A stretch of DNA of 64,000 nucleotides from Gluconacetobacter liquefaciens (GCF_003350405.1 NZ_QQAW01000004.1:124001-188000); one strand, 5' to 3'; positions 46,441-55,852 are shown, counted from the stretch's first letter. Notes: generated from the letters alone by a model not told the origin. Made by a program: numbers and translations.

Positions 46441-49254
46441 ATGACCGACACCTCCATCAGCGACGCGGCGGAAATGCTGCTCGACCTCGCACGGCAATCG
46501 GTTACGGGGGCCGAGGATCTGTCCGCGGGCAATCCCATCATCACCCTGGCGCGCCGAATCGGCCGGCGGCTGACTGCCGGTACACTCACGACCGACATGC
46601 TCGACGGCGTGGTGCGCCAGCTGCGCGACGACGCCTTCCGCGCCCGGGCCGCCCGGCTGGGCAGCTATGTCGACGGCACCGACGATGCGCAGATCGCGGC
46701 CCGCCTGCGCGAGGTCGCGCGCACGGTTGCCACCGCTGCGGGGCCGGAGGGCACACCGCCCACCTTCGGCGCCTTCCGCAAGACCGTGGAACGCTGCCGC
46801 TTCGCAGCCGTCTTCACCGCCCACCCGACCTTCGCCCTGGCCAATCCGGTCTACGCGCTCCTGGTGACGATGGCGTCAGCCGATCCCGCCGCACCGCCCC
46901 CCCTGCCGGAGATGGAAACCCATCGCCGCGCCGCACCACCCACCCTGGAAGAGGAATTCACCCTCGCCTCGGCTGCGATCCTGCGCGGACGCGACGCGCT
47001 GGACCGGCTGACCGGCGCCTTGCTGGCCGAAGCCCGCGCCCGCTGGCCGCATGAATGGTCGGTCCTCAGCCCCCGCCCGGTGATCCTGACCAGCTGGGTC
47101 GGCTACGACACCGACGGGCGCACCGATATCGGCTGGTGGGACACGATCCGCCTGCGGCTGCGAATGAAGAAGCTGCAACTGGAGCGGCTACAGGCGCAGA
47201 TCGCACCATTGCTGCCCCTGGCCGAAACCCTGCATGCACGGGTCGGCAGCGCGCTGGAGGCCGTCACCGCCCAGATCGAGGCCTGCCCGGTCGGCACCTC
47301 CGTGCAGCCCGAAGCCGTCGCCGCCTTCGCCGCCGTGCTGATCGAGCGCAGCGACGAGGCCATCCCCGCCGCCAGCCTGCTGGCCGCTCCGTTCCAGGAG
47401 GCCATCGACGCCGCCCCGCCCGACGACCGCATGGCCCTCTCCATCGCCCGCGCCGGGCTGCTGGCCCACGGCATGGGCGCCGCCCACACCCATGTCCGGC
47501 TGAATTCGACGCAGATCCACAATGTCGCGCGCCAGCGGCTTGGGATCGAGGACAATCCGGACAATCCGTCGCAGCGCCGCGCCCTGCTCACGCATATCAA
47601 CGACGCGCTGGAACAGGCCCAGCCGGTCGAGATCGATTTCGGCTCGCTGCTGGTCGAGCAGGCAACCGCCGGCCGCCTGATGATGACGGTGCGCCAGATC
47701 ATCCGCCACATCGACAATGAAAGCCCGGTCCGCTTCCTGATCGCCGAGACCGAAAGCGGCTATACGCTGCTGGCCGCCCTCTGGCTGGCCCGCACCTTCG
47801 GCATCGCCGACAAGGTCGAGATCTCGCCGCTGTTCGAAACGCAGGAAGCGTTGGAAAACGGCGCCCATATCGTCGAGGAAGCCCTGCGTTCGCCCCATTG
47901 GCGCGACTATCTGCGCCGCACCGGCCGGATGAGCCTGCAATTCGGCTATTCGGATTCCGGCCGCTATGTCGGGCAGCTCGCCGCCACCTATCTGATCGAA
48001 CGCCTGCGACTGAAAATCTGCGACCTGCTCCGGCGCTGGGACCTCACGGAGGTCGAGGTCATCCTCTTCGACACTCATGGCGAGAGCATCGGCCGCGGCG
48101 CCCACCCGTTCCGCCTGGCCGACCGGCTCGACTACCTGTCGCCACCGCAGGCACGGGCCACCTTCGCCGATGCAGGCGTGCATATCCGCGAGGAAACCGC
48201 CTTCCAGGGCGGTGACGGTTACCTGCTGTTCGGCACGAGCGCGCTGGCCGACGCCACCATCAGCATCATCGCCGAGCACGCCTTCGCCCATCCGCCCCGC
48301 GACCGCGACCCGGTGTATGACGAGCCCGATTTCTCCGCCGATTTCTTCTCCACCATTGGCGCGGGCATGGCCACCCTGGTCGAAGACCCAGGCTATGCCG
48401 CGCTGCTGGGCGCCTTCGGTCCGTCCCTGATCGACAAGACCGGCTCGCGCCCCTCGGCCCGCCAGAGCGATGCCGGCGCCGCCACCACGCGCATCAGCCA
48501 TCCCAGCCAGTTGCGCGCCATCCCCAACAACGCAATCCTCCAGCAACTCGGCTGGTGCGCCAACACCATCCAGGGCCTCGGTACCGCCTCCGCCCGCCAC
48601 CCCGAAACATTCGAGGAATTTCTCGGCCGCAGCCCGCGCTTCCGCCGGGCGCTGGATTTCGCGGCCCACGCCCTGGCCCACTCGGATGACATGGTGCTAC
48701 GCGCCGTCATCTACATGCTCGACCCGGATATGTGGCTCAACCGCGCAACGGCCGAGACCGACCCGGCCCGGCGCGACGCCTATCTGGTCCTGATGCAGGG
48801 GCTGGAACGGCTGAATTTCTGGGCCAGCACCCAGGCCATGTTCCGCCGCATCCAGTCCGATCATCTCGCCCTGCGCCGCGCCTGGGCACAGGCCCCCGCC
48901 ATGGGCACCGAGGAAAAGCTGCTGCACGCGATCCGCATCGCCATGATCGAGCAGATCTGGCTGCTATCGACGCGCATCCCCTATTTCTCGCCGCGCAACG
49001 CCTTCTCGCGCGACGCGCTGACAACGCGCGTGCTGTGCCTGGAAATCCCCTCCGCCCTGCGCGAGCTGGACCATGTCTTCCCCTCGGTCACGCGCAGCGG
49101 CCTGGAACTGGACTACCACGAGCCCCACGGCCCCCGCTCCGAAGGCGCCTATGTCCGCGAACATGCCGAAATCTTCGTGCCCATGCTGCGCCTGTTCAAC
49201 CTGCTGCGCGAAACCAGCGTCGCGGTGATGCACCATGTCGGAGCCTTCGGCTGA
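46441..49254 (+). CDS. ppc: Phosphoenolpyruvate carboxylase family protein (atypical active site)
   Basis: A 937-residue protein recognisable as the PEPC family over its length. The catalytic His of the TAHPT motif is kept (His128 in AVFTAHPTFALANP). Other landmarks are SWVGYDTDGR (218-227; usual SWxGGDRDGNP), YSDSGRYVG (503-511; usual YSDSAKDAG), FDTHGESIGRGAHP (543-556; usual FHGRGGSIGRGGGP) and LRAIPNNAI (691-699; usual LRAIPWIFAW). So the Arg of SIGRG (Arg552) is present, while the usual Lys, His and first Arg of those loops are replaced by Arg508, Asp544 and His546. PEPC would make oxaloacetate from PEP and bicarbonate; whether this protein does so is uncertain. ATG 46441 is the first Met of the family-like region. 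Confidence 0.82.
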   Translation: MTDTSISDAAEMLLDLARQSVTGAEDLSAGNPIITLARRIGRRLTAGTLTTDMLDGVVRQLRDDAFRARAARLGSYVDGTDDAQIAARLREVARTVATAAGPEGTPPTFGAFRKTVERCRFAAVFTAHPTFALANPVYALLVTMASADPAAPPPLPEMETHRRAAPPTLEEEFTLASAAILRGRDALDRLTGALLAEARARWPHEWSVLSPRPVILTSWVGYDTDGRTDIGWWDTIRLRLRMKKLQLERLQAQIAPLLPLAETLHARVGSALEAVTAQIEACPVGTSVQPEAVAAFAAVLIERSDEAIPAASLLAAPFQEAIDAAPPDDRMALSIARAGLLAHGMGAAHTHVRLNSTQIHNVARQRLGIEDNPDNPSQRRALLTHINDALEQAQPVEIDFGSLLVEQATAGRLMMTVRQIIRHIDNESPVRFLIAETESGYTLLAALWLARTFGIADKVEISPLFETQEALENGAHIVEEALRSPHWRDYLRRTGRMSLQFGYSDSGRYVGQLAATYLIERLRLKICDLLRRWDLTEVEVILFDTHGESIGRGAHPFRLADRLDYLSPPQARATFADAGVHIREETAFQGGDGYLLFGTSALADATISIIAEHAFAHPPRDRDPVYDEPDFSADFFSTIGAGMATLVEDPGYAALLGAFGPSLIDKTGSRPSARQSDAGAATTRISHPSQLRAIPNNAILQQLGWCANTIQGLGTASARHPETFEEFLGRSPRFRRALDFAAHALAHSDDMVLRAVIYMLDPDMWLNRATAETDPARRDAYLVLMQGLERLNFWASTQAMFRRIQSDHLALRRAWAQAPAMGTEEKLLHAIRIAMIEQIWLLSTRIPYFSPRNAFSRDALTTRVLCLEIPSALRELDHVFPSVTRSGLELDYHEPHGPRSEGAYVREHAEIFVPMLRLFNLLRETSVAVMHHVGAFG

Positions 49255-50165
49255 CCACGCGCCTCGAATCCCGCCCCCGCCCCTCCTGGCAGGTCCGCGA
49301 ACCACCGCCGCCCACGGGCCGTCCCCTGAAGGCGGCGGCGCACCTGCCGGGGCTACGGCGTATCGTCGCCCCCAATCCCGGCCCCATGACCGGGCACGGC
49401 ACCAATAGCTGGCTGGTCGACCATCCCGGCGGCACCGCCGTCATCGACCCCGGCTCGGACCATCCCGCGCATCTCGAAGCGATCCTCGCGGCCGGGGGCG
49501 GCCGGATCACGCATATCCTGCTGACCCACACGCACCGCGACCACCTGACGGGCGCCCGCCCGCTGGGCCGCATGACAGGCGCACCGGTCTGCGGCTTCCG
49601 CCACAGCGCGGTCCCATCCTTCACGCCGGACATCGCGCTCGACGACGGATCGGTCGTGGCTGGACTGACCGCCCTGCACACGCCGGGCCATGCGGCCGAC
49701 CATCTCTGCTTCCTGACGGAGGAGGGGATCGTCTTCACCGGCGATCACATCATGGGATGGTCGACGACGATGGTGCCGCCCGCGCCGGATGGCTCGGTGC
49801 GCCAGTTTCTCGACGGGCTGGAAAGGATCAGCGCCCTGGCTCCGCCCTTGCTGCTGCCGGCCCACGGACCGCCGATCCCCACACCCGAACCCTGCATCCG
49901 CGCCCTGATCACCCACCGCCTCTCGCGCGAGGACAGAATCCTGGCCGCCCTGCGGCAAGGCCCCGCAACGCTCGAGGACATGATGCGGCGCGTCTATCGC
50001 GCCATACCAGCCTCCCTCCACCGGGCGGCGGAACTGAATCTGCTGGCGCACCTGGAAAAATTGCGTGATGACGGTTGCGCCATGCACGATCACGATGTCT
50101 GGCGCGCCGATGCCGCACACGGAGCCTCCCCGCCTCCGCAGGAACCGGCACGCCCGGCCCCCTGA
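49251..50165 (+). CDS. Metallo-beta-lactamase-fold hydrolase (start uncertain)
   Basis: A soluble MBL-fold protein of the LACTB2/glyoxalase II-like group. Metal ligands are in THTHRDHLTG, the His in LHTPGHAADHLCF, the Asp in FTGDHIMGWS, and LPAHGPPI. A winged C-terminal helical domain follows. The conserved LRRIVAPNPGPMTGHGTNSW block shows that translation starts before the only near ATG (49386). Between the ppc stop and that ATG there is no ATG, GTG or TTG in frame. A CTG at 49251 overlapping the ppc TGA is used here as a placeholder for the true start. It ends 16 bp before the S10 gene. Confidence 0.75.
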   Translation: MTTRLESRPRPSWQVREPPPPTGRPLKAAAHLPGLRRIVAPNPGPMTGHGTNSWLVDHPGGTAVIDPGSDHPAHLEAILAAGGGRITHILLTHTHRDHLTGARPLGRMTGAPVCGFRHSAVPSFTPDIALDDGSVVAGLTALHTPGHAADHLCFLTEEGIVFTGDHIMGWSTTMVPPAPDGSVRQFLDGLERISALAPPLLLPAHGPPIPTPEPCIRALITHRLSREDRILAALRQGPATLEDMMRRVYRAIPASLHRAAELNLLAHLEKLRDDGCAMHDHDVWRADAAHGASPPPQEPARPAP

Positions 50166-50181
50166 CCAACCGGAGGAACCG

Positions 50182-51828
50182 TTGACCACACGCCTGACCC
50201 TGCTGCTGTCCGCCTCGCTCATCTGCCTGGGCCTGTCTCCGGCCCGCGCCGCCATCGACCACCCCGATACGGCCCATCCCGACCCCGCCCATGCCGCCCA
50301 CCCGGCCCAGCCCATCGAACGGACCAGCAGCGGCACAATCACGATCGACGGCAAACCCGTCGCCTACCAGGCCGTCGCCGGCACACTGGTCGTGCACCCC
50401 CATGGCTGGGACGATTCCGACGAGACCGTCCAGCACCAGACACCGGGCAGTGACGCCCACGCCATCGACGGCAACCCGGACGCCACGGCGTCGATGTTCT
50501 ATGTCGCCTATTTCCGCAAGGACAGCCGCCCAGACTCCCGTCCCGTCACCTTCATCTATAATGGCGGGCCGGGTTCGTCCTCGGTGTGGCTGCATATGGG
50601 CGCCTTCGGCCCGCGCCGGGTGGTGACGAACGACGACACCCACACCCCTGCCAGCCCCTACCGGCTGATCGACAACCCACAGAGCCTGCTCGACGTCACC
50701 GATCTGGTCTTCATCGACGCGCCGGGCACCGGCTTCGGCCGCATCAACGGCAAGGACAAGGAAAAGCTGTTCTGGGGCGTGGACGCAGACGGCCAGGCCT
50801 TCACCAGCTTCGTCAGCCAGTTCCTGGCGAAATACGGCCGCTACAACTCGCCGAAATATCTGTTCGGCGAAAGCTACGGCACCATGCGCTCGGCCGTTCT
50901 GGTCAATGATCTGCAAAATCAGGAAAATATTGACTTCAACGGCGTGATCCTGCTGTCGCAGATCCTCAGCTACGACAACAGCGTGGACGAACCGGCACTG
51001 AATCCCGGCATGGACGAACCATTCGTGCTGGCGCTGCCCACCTACGCCGCCACCGCCTGGTATCACCACAAGCTGCCGCAGCAGCCCGAAGACCTGAAGG
51101 CCTTCCTTGCCGAGGTCGAGCATTTCGCCAGCACCGACTATCTGGCGGCGCTGCAACAAGGCGCGGCCCTGCCCGATGCCGACCGGGCACGGATCGTGGA
51201 ACGACTGCACGCCTATACCGGCCTGCCCGCCGACTATATCCGCCGGGCCGACCTGCGCATCGACGGCGGAGAATTCTCCAAGACCCTGCAATCGGACGAC
51301 GGCATGACGACCGGCCGTCTCGACACCCGCTTCTCCGGCCCCGCTCTGGACCCGCTGAGCGAGGAAGCCGGCTACGATCCGCAATCGACTGCCATCAGTT
51401 CGGCTTACGTGTCCCTGTTCAACGACTACGTGCGCAAGACGCTGAATTACGGTGACGGCCTGACCTATCGTCCGGAAATCGACATCCAGCACTGGAACTT
51501 CCACCACGCAGCCGGCGGCGGTACGGAGTCGGACGGCCCGGCCAACGTGATGCCAGACCTCGCGGAGGCGATGAAGACCAACCCAACCCTGAAAATCATG
51601 CTCAATGCCGGCTATTTCGACCTGGCAACCCCGTATTACGAAGGGGTCTACGAAATGCGCCACCTGCCGATCCCGACCGCCTTGCAGAAGAATATCGAAT
51701 TCCGCCAGTACCAGTCAGGCCACATGGTCTACGCCAACATCCCGGCCCTGACCCAGTTGCACGACAACATCGCCGACTTCATCCGCCGCACCGACAACCA
51801 GCCGGCACCCGGTTCCTCCGCGCCATAA
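50182..51828 (+). CDS. Exported S10 family serine carboxypeptidase
   Basis: A 548-residue secreted or periplasmic peptidase removing C-terminal residues from peptides. TTG 50182 follows GGAGG by 6 bp and gives a signal peptide (MTTRLTLLLSASLICLGLSPARA). The catalytic triad is Ser231 (FGESYGTMRS), Asp480 (NAGYFDLATPYY) and His514 (QSGHMVYAN), with the oxyanion block FIYNGGPGSSSVWLHMGAFGP. Its stop is 10 bp from that of a second, convergent S10 gene. Confidence 0.93.
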   Translation: MTTRLTLLLSASLICLGLSPARAAIDHPDTAHPDPAHAAHPAQPIERTSSGTITIDGKPVAYQAVAGTLVVHPHGWDDSDETVQHQTPGSDAHAIDGNPDATASMFYVAYFRKDSRPDSRPVTFIYNGGPGSSSVWLHMGAFGPRRVVTNDDTHTPASPYRLIDNPQSLLDVTDLVFIDAPGTGFGRINGKDKEKLFWGVDADGQAFTSFVSQFLAKYGRYNSPKYLFGESYGTMRSAVLVNDLQNQENIDFNGVILLSQILSYDNSVDEPALNPGMDEPFVLALPTYAATAWYHHKLPQQPEDLKAFLAEVEHFASTDYLAALQQGAALPDADRARIVERLHAYTGLPADYIRRADLRIDGGEFSKTLQSDDGMTTGRLDTRFSGPALDPLSEEAGYDPQSTAISSAYVSLFNDYVRKTLNYGDGLTYRPEIDIQHWNFHHAAGGGTESDGPANVMPDLAEAMKTNPTLKIMLNAGYFDLATPYYEGVYEMRHLPIPTALQKNIEFRQYQSGHMVYANIPALTQLHDNIADFIRRTDNQPAPGSSAP

Positions 51829-51838
51829 CGGGCGCAGA

Positions 51839-53368
51839 TCACCTGCCCGGCCACGGGCAGGGTTCCTCATGGGCATAAAAGGCATGAAGATCGCCCGAAA
51901 TCTTCTGCAACGCCGGCATATCGAAATACATCATATGCCCGGCCGGGTAGCGGCAGAAACCAATCTGCCGCATCCGCTCCAGAGAAATGTCGAGATGCCG
52001 GATATCATGAAGCGTCAGTGAAAAAGGCGTGGCCAGATCGTAAAGACCATTGAGAAACACGACCTGCATCCCCGGATTCCGCGTCATGGCCTCCGCCAGG
52101 TCATCGCCCGTCACCGCCGTTTCCAGCGGCCGGGCACGCCCCCGCGCCTTGTGTCGCCAGTCCCAAGCCGAACTGATCGTATTGTCATACACGACATAAG
52201 GGCGCGTACCGGCATAGCCGAAATCCAGATCGAGTTGCCGGTTCCATATCGCTGTCAGCGGCGCGCGGACATTCTCGTTCGCAGGGTCGAAAACCGGCAG
52301 ATCGGGCGTGACATGCGACATCGCGGCCGTGGCGCGCGCATCGTAGCGACCGATGCTCAACCCTTCGGATTTCAGCAGCGCGCTGCGAAACGTCGCGACA
52401 TCGATCTTGAGGCCATGGTCCATGATGTCGCCGACAGAAAGCCCCAGATAGCGTGACAATTGTTCCGCAACCCCCTGTTGCGACGCGACATCCAGGTCCT
52501 TGCCCTGCCATAGCGCCCGCATATACGGCCCGGCGGCAAAATCCTGTGCCTGGGCCATAACGTCGTCGAGCGGGCGATCCTGATAGCCGCTTTTATGATG
52601 GAACCAGGCGATAGCGGCATAGGACGGAAGATAACCCGCATTCGTCAGATCGACCCCCGGCAGCCTTTCTCCATAATCGAGAATTGTCGACATGAAGATC
52701 AACCCGTTCAGGAACACCCCGCGCTCGGTCAGGATGCGACTGGTGATGGACACCCGGGTCGTCCCGTAACTTTCGCCGAAAAGATAGAGCGGGGCATTCC
52801 ACCTATGGGCCATGGCCAGATAGGCCGTGACGAAATCGGCCGAACTGGCGGCATCCTGATCCACCTGCCAGAAATCCGCGTTTTTCTTCTCGCCCATCGG
52901 ATGGGAAAAGCCGGTGCCGACCGGATCAACGAAGACCAGATCGGTCACATCCAGCAGCGTCAGCGGATTGGCCGCAACATCATAAGGCGCCCCCGCGACC
53001 AGGTGGCTGGCTTCCGCACCAACGCGAAGCGGGCCGAACGATCCCAGTTGCAGGAATAGCCCCGACGATCCGGGGCCACCATTGAAGAAGAACGTGACCG
53101 GCCGGCTCCCCTCCTTCCCTGCGCTGTAGGCGACATAAGACAGGCAGGCGACGGCATTGCCCTTGGCATCCTTCAAGGGAAGCATCCCCAACTGCCGCTC
53201 ATAGGCCCATTTCCGCCCCTTGAGGGTGATCGCACCGGCCACATGCCTGTTCAGGTCACAGGCCGCCGGCGCGGCGGGTTCGGCAGCACGCGCGGCTCCC
53301 GGAAACAGCGTCGCCGCCGCAAGGCACAGTCCCGCCAGAACGCCCCACCATTCAGAGCGAGCATGCAT
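51839..53368 (-). CDS. Second exported S10 family serine carboxypeptidase
   Basis: A 509-residue peptidase with a signal peptide (MHARSEWWGVLAGLCLAAATLFPGAARA, cleaved before AEP). The triad is Ser200 (LFGESYGTTRVS), the Asp in NGLYDLATPFS and the His in PAGHMMYFDMP, plus FFFNGGPGSSGLFLQLGSFGP. It is shorter than the convergent paralogue and differs in the N-terminal region, so this is an old paralogue rather than a fresh duplication. It is the last gene of the TonB-receptor operon; ATG 53368 overlaps the preceding gene by 17 bp. Confidence 0.92.
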   Translation of the reverse strand: MHARSEWWGVLAGLCLAAATLFPGAARAAEPAAPAACDLNRHVAGAITLKGRKWAYERQLGMLPLKDAKGNAVACLSYVAYSAGKEGSRPVTFFFNGGPGSSGLFLQLGSFGPLRVGAEASHLVAGAPYDVAANPLTLLDVTDLVFVDPVGTGFSHPMGEKKNADFWQVDQDAASSADFVTAYLAMAHRWNAPLYLFGESYGTTRVSITSRILTERGVFLNGLIFMSTILDYGERLPGVDLTNAGYLPSYAAIAWFHHKSGYQDRPLDDVMAQAQDFAAGPYMRALWQGKDLDVASQQGVAEQLSRYLGLSVGDIMDHGLKIDVATFRSALLKSEGLSIGRYDARATAAMSHVTPDLPVFDPANENVRAPLTAIWNRQLDLDFGYAGTRPYVVYDNTISSAWDWRHKARGRARPLETAVTGDDLAEAMTRNPGMQVVFLNGLYDLATPFSLTLHDIRHLDISLERMRQIGFCRYPAGHMMYFDMPALQKISGDLHAFYAHEEPCPWPGR

Positions 53369-53840
53369 GCTGCGTGGCCCCCTTCTCATCCAACATGCTG
53401 AAATATTCGCTATAGACCTTGGGCGCCTGCGGAACCGCGCAACTGACGCCCCAGCGAAACAGCAATCCATCCCGGTCCGGGCGCCAGATCTCCGCGATCA
53501 GGATCGCTCCATCGCGCAGTTTCAGGATTTCCAATGCGCCATCGGGCAACAGACGCCCGCGCAGATGATCGAAGCGCCGACTACCCGCAAACGGATATGG
53601 GCGATCGTCGAGCGGAATATCGAAGCGGAAATGAGACGGTGCCGCCGCAGGATCGGTACGGTTGACCGAATGGTAGAACAGACGGCCGTCCCGCAGACAC
53701 AGGCTGACGGTCAGGCTCATGCTGTCGCGGGGGAACAGTCCGTTGCTCCAACTGGATCGCTCCCTTTCGATCATCCATGTTCCATTCAGGGCAGCGATCA
53801 CGGACTCAGGCACGCACATGCAGCAGGGCATCTCTGTCAT
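53352..53840 (-). CDS. Small beta-rich protein of unknown function
   Basis: A 162-residue protein without signal peptide or membrane segments, which I do not recognise as a named family. The pattern NGTWMIERERSSWSNG, then repeated short strands with FDIPLDDRPYPFAGSRRFDHLRG and LKLRDGAILIAEIWR, recalls small lipocalin-like domains that begin GTW and contain a DGKxYPxxG turn; this is inference. It overlaps the upstream amidohydrolase gene by 35 bp and the downstream S10 gene by 17 bp, which argues that it is real and translationally coupled. ATGs at 53831 and 53819 are alternative starts. Confidence 0.72.
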   Translation of the reverse strand: MTEMPCCMCVPESVIAALNGTWMIERERSSWSNGLFPRDSMSLTVSLCLRDGRLFYHSVNRTDPAAAPSHFRFDIPLDDRPYPFAGSRRFDHLRGRLLPDGALEILKLRDGAILIAEIWRPDRDGLLFRWGVSCAVPQAPKVYSEYFSMLDEKGATQHACSL

Positions 53841-54624
53841 CGGGATTGAAGGGCTCGGAAGAACAGGCGCGCAGCGCCTGGACCGTCATATCGGCCCATC
53901 GGGCGATGCCGGCCTTCGTGGCCAGCAGGTCGTTGCGGATTTCGACGATGACGGCAGGCAATCCCCGCCCATCACCATGGAAAGGAATCGTATGGTTCGA
54001 ATGCTTCCAGAGGTCATAAGGCTGGTTGCAGCCAACCTTCTCTCCGCTCGCCTCCGCCATGGATCGTGCCACCCTTTCCCCCTGGGCGCGCGACGCCCGA
54101 TACAGTACCCCAGCCCCCCACGGACGCGCCACCCCCGCATAAACCGGGGTAAAGGAATGAATCCCCACCAGAAAGGTCGCCAGTCCCAGGGCCGCGCGCC
54201 TATCCAGCAGCGCCCCCAGCCCGTCGTGGAACGGACGATGCCAGCGCGCCAGCCTCTCCTCACGTGCCTGCGCCGTCAGATCCGCATTCCCCGGCACCGG
54301 AACATCCTCGCTACGCGCCGGAATGCATTCGCAGCAGACTTCCGGCCGGTTCAGGTCGATGACCAGGCGCGACACCGGCGCGGTCACCAGAGGCGCGTCC
54401 AGTGCCCGGGCCACCCGCGACGCCACATCCACGGCATTGATGTCCCAGCCGATATGGCCAAGGGCCGTCTCCGGATCCAGGCCCAGACCGTCGTACTCCG
54501 GCGGAATGACCGATGACGCATGTTCGCAGACAATCACATAGGGGCCCCGGGCACCGGCATCGCGAACGATGATCGCCTCGTCGCCGCCCCGTTCGGCGTC
54601 CTTCGGTTCAGATCCCACCGGCAT
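53806..54624 (-). CDS. N-formylglutamate amidohydrolase family protein
   Basis: A 272-residue zinc-dependent hydrolase of the FGase family, which typically cleaves N-formyl-L-glutamate or related N-acyl amino acids. Recognised blocks are VIVCEHASSVIPPEYDGLG (metal/substrate Glu-His), HIGWDINAVDVA, RLVIDLNRP, FLVGIHSFTPVY and GLPAVIVEIRNDLL. No other histidine-degradation (hut) gene is nearby, so the substrate may be a different N-acyl compound. It overlaps the MFS gene by 17 bp. Confidence 0.88.
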   Translation of the reverse strand: MPVGSEPKDAERGGDEAIIVRDAGARGPYVIVCEHASSVIPPEYDGLGLDPETALGHIGWDINAVDVASRVARALDAPLVTAPVSRLVIDLNRPEVCCECIPARSEDVPVPGNADLTAQAREERLARWHRPFHDGLGALLDRRAALGLATFLVGIHSFTPVYAGVARPWGAGVLYRASRAQGERVARSMAEASGEKVGCNQPYDLWKHSNHTIPFHGDGRGLPAVIVEIRNDLLATKAGIARWADMTVQALRACSSEPFNPDDRDALLHVRA

Positions 54625-55843
54625 GTTCCTTTACGTCAAGAAGCGGCCTGTCGGGCCGCAGCCAGAAGAAACCGACTGCTCCGGCAGCGGCCGCAACGGC
54701 GGGCAGCAACAGCACGTCGGCCCACGAGCCACCGCTCCAGGTCACGATCCCGCCGACCCCCAGCGGTACGAGGCTGGCGGACAGGCTTCCCCAGAAGGCG
54801 GTGCAGCCGGTCACGAACCCGGTATAGCGGCCGCTGACATCCTGCACGGCGGACCAGAGCGACACCTGCACGAAGCCGATCGCCCCGAGGCAGCCCGTCA
54901 TCAGGATCAAAGCCGGCGCGGTGCCATGGACATGGCCGGCCACGGCCAGCAACCCCGCACTGAGCGCCAGCGCCAGCACCGGGGGCCCGGTCCTGACAAG
55001 GCGCAGGCCATATCCCATGGCGATCAGCCGGTCTGCGAGCACCCCTGCCAGCAGGACGGAGACATACAGCGCGGCCCATGGGGCGGAAGACAGCCAGCCC
55101 AGATCTTTCAGCCGGACATGATGGACTTCATGCAGCCACGTCGGAAACCAGCTGGCATAGAAACCCTGCACGCAGATCGTGCAGAAATACAGAAAGCCGA
55201 TCAGCCAGAATCGCGGCGCGCGAAGCAGTTCCCCGCGACCTGCGCCGGCCTCCACAGGCACCGCCGCCCCCCGGATACTCTCCGGCGGATCGCGGTAGCA
55301 GACCAGCCAGTAGACACTGATGACGATCCCGAAGGCGCCGAACAGCGCAAAGGCCAGTTTCCAGGAATAAGCCAGCATCAGCCAAGATGTCAGCGGCCCG
55401 CTGACGATGGAGCCCAGGTAGATGAAGCCCAGCAGCAGCGCATTGGCGCGGCTTCGCGATGCCGCGGCAAAACGCTGCTTCAGCACCAGCATGCTGCTCG
55501 CCCAGTCGGGCGCCTGCGCGGCCCCCATCCCGAAACGGGCCAGCAGAAAGGGCGCGAACCCCAGACAGAGCGGGCTGACGAATGTCGCGAGAGACCACAG
55601 GAAGGCGGCCCCGAACAGGACGCGGCGCGGCCCCATCCGCTCGGCAAGCCAGCCGGACAGGGGTTGGAGCAGCGAATATCCCCAGGTGGCGCAGGACAGG
55701 ATGAACGACGCCTCGGCGACGCTGAAACCCAGATCCTTGCGAATAACCGGCATGGCAATGGAAATCGCGTGCCGGTCCAGCGACATCAGGAAATTGATCG
55801 GCGCCAGCAGAAGGATCAGGACGATCCAGCTTTTCTCCCGCAT
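54608..55843 (-). CDS. MFS transporter (ACS/anion-cation symporter-like)
   Basis: A 411-residue inner-membrane carrier with twelve hydrophobic segments. The N-terminal half carries INFLMSLDRHAISIAMPVIRKDLGFS, the loop 2-3 motif GWLAERMGPRRVLFGAAFLWS and the TM4-5 sequence ARFGMGAAQAPDWASSMLVLKQRF. These resemble the organic anion:cation symporter branch (hexuronate, tartrate, 4-hydroxyphenylacetate-type carriers). It probably imports the product released by the outer enzymes of the operon. It is 9 bp after the amidase gene. Confidence 0.88.
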   Translation of the reverse strand: MREKSWIVLILLLAPINFLMSLDRHAISIAMPVIRKDLGFSVAEASFILSCATWGYSLLQPLSGWLAERMGPRRVLFGAAFLWSLATFVSPLCLGFAPFLLARFGMGAAQAPDWASSMLVLKQRFAAASRSRANALLLGFIYLGSIVSGPLTSWLMLAYSWKLAFALFGAFGIVISVYWLVCYRDPPESIRGAAVPVEAGAGRGELLRAPRFWLIGFLYFCTICVQGFYASWFPTWLHEVHHVRLKDLGWLSSAPWAALYVSVLLAGVLADRLIAMGYGLRLVRTGPPVLALALSAGLLAVAGHVHGTAPALILMTGCLGAIGFVQVSLWSAVQDVSGRYTGFVTGCTAFWGSLSASLVPLGVGGIVTWSGGSWADVLLLPAVAAAAGAVGFFWLRPDRPLLDVKEHAGGI

Positions 55844-55852
55844 GACCCGTCG

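Noticed and set aside
49386-50165. ATG 49386 as the true start of the MBL-fold gene
   Set aside because: It would remove the conserved LRRIVAPNPGP block that begins this family, so I kept the longer frame with an uncertain start.
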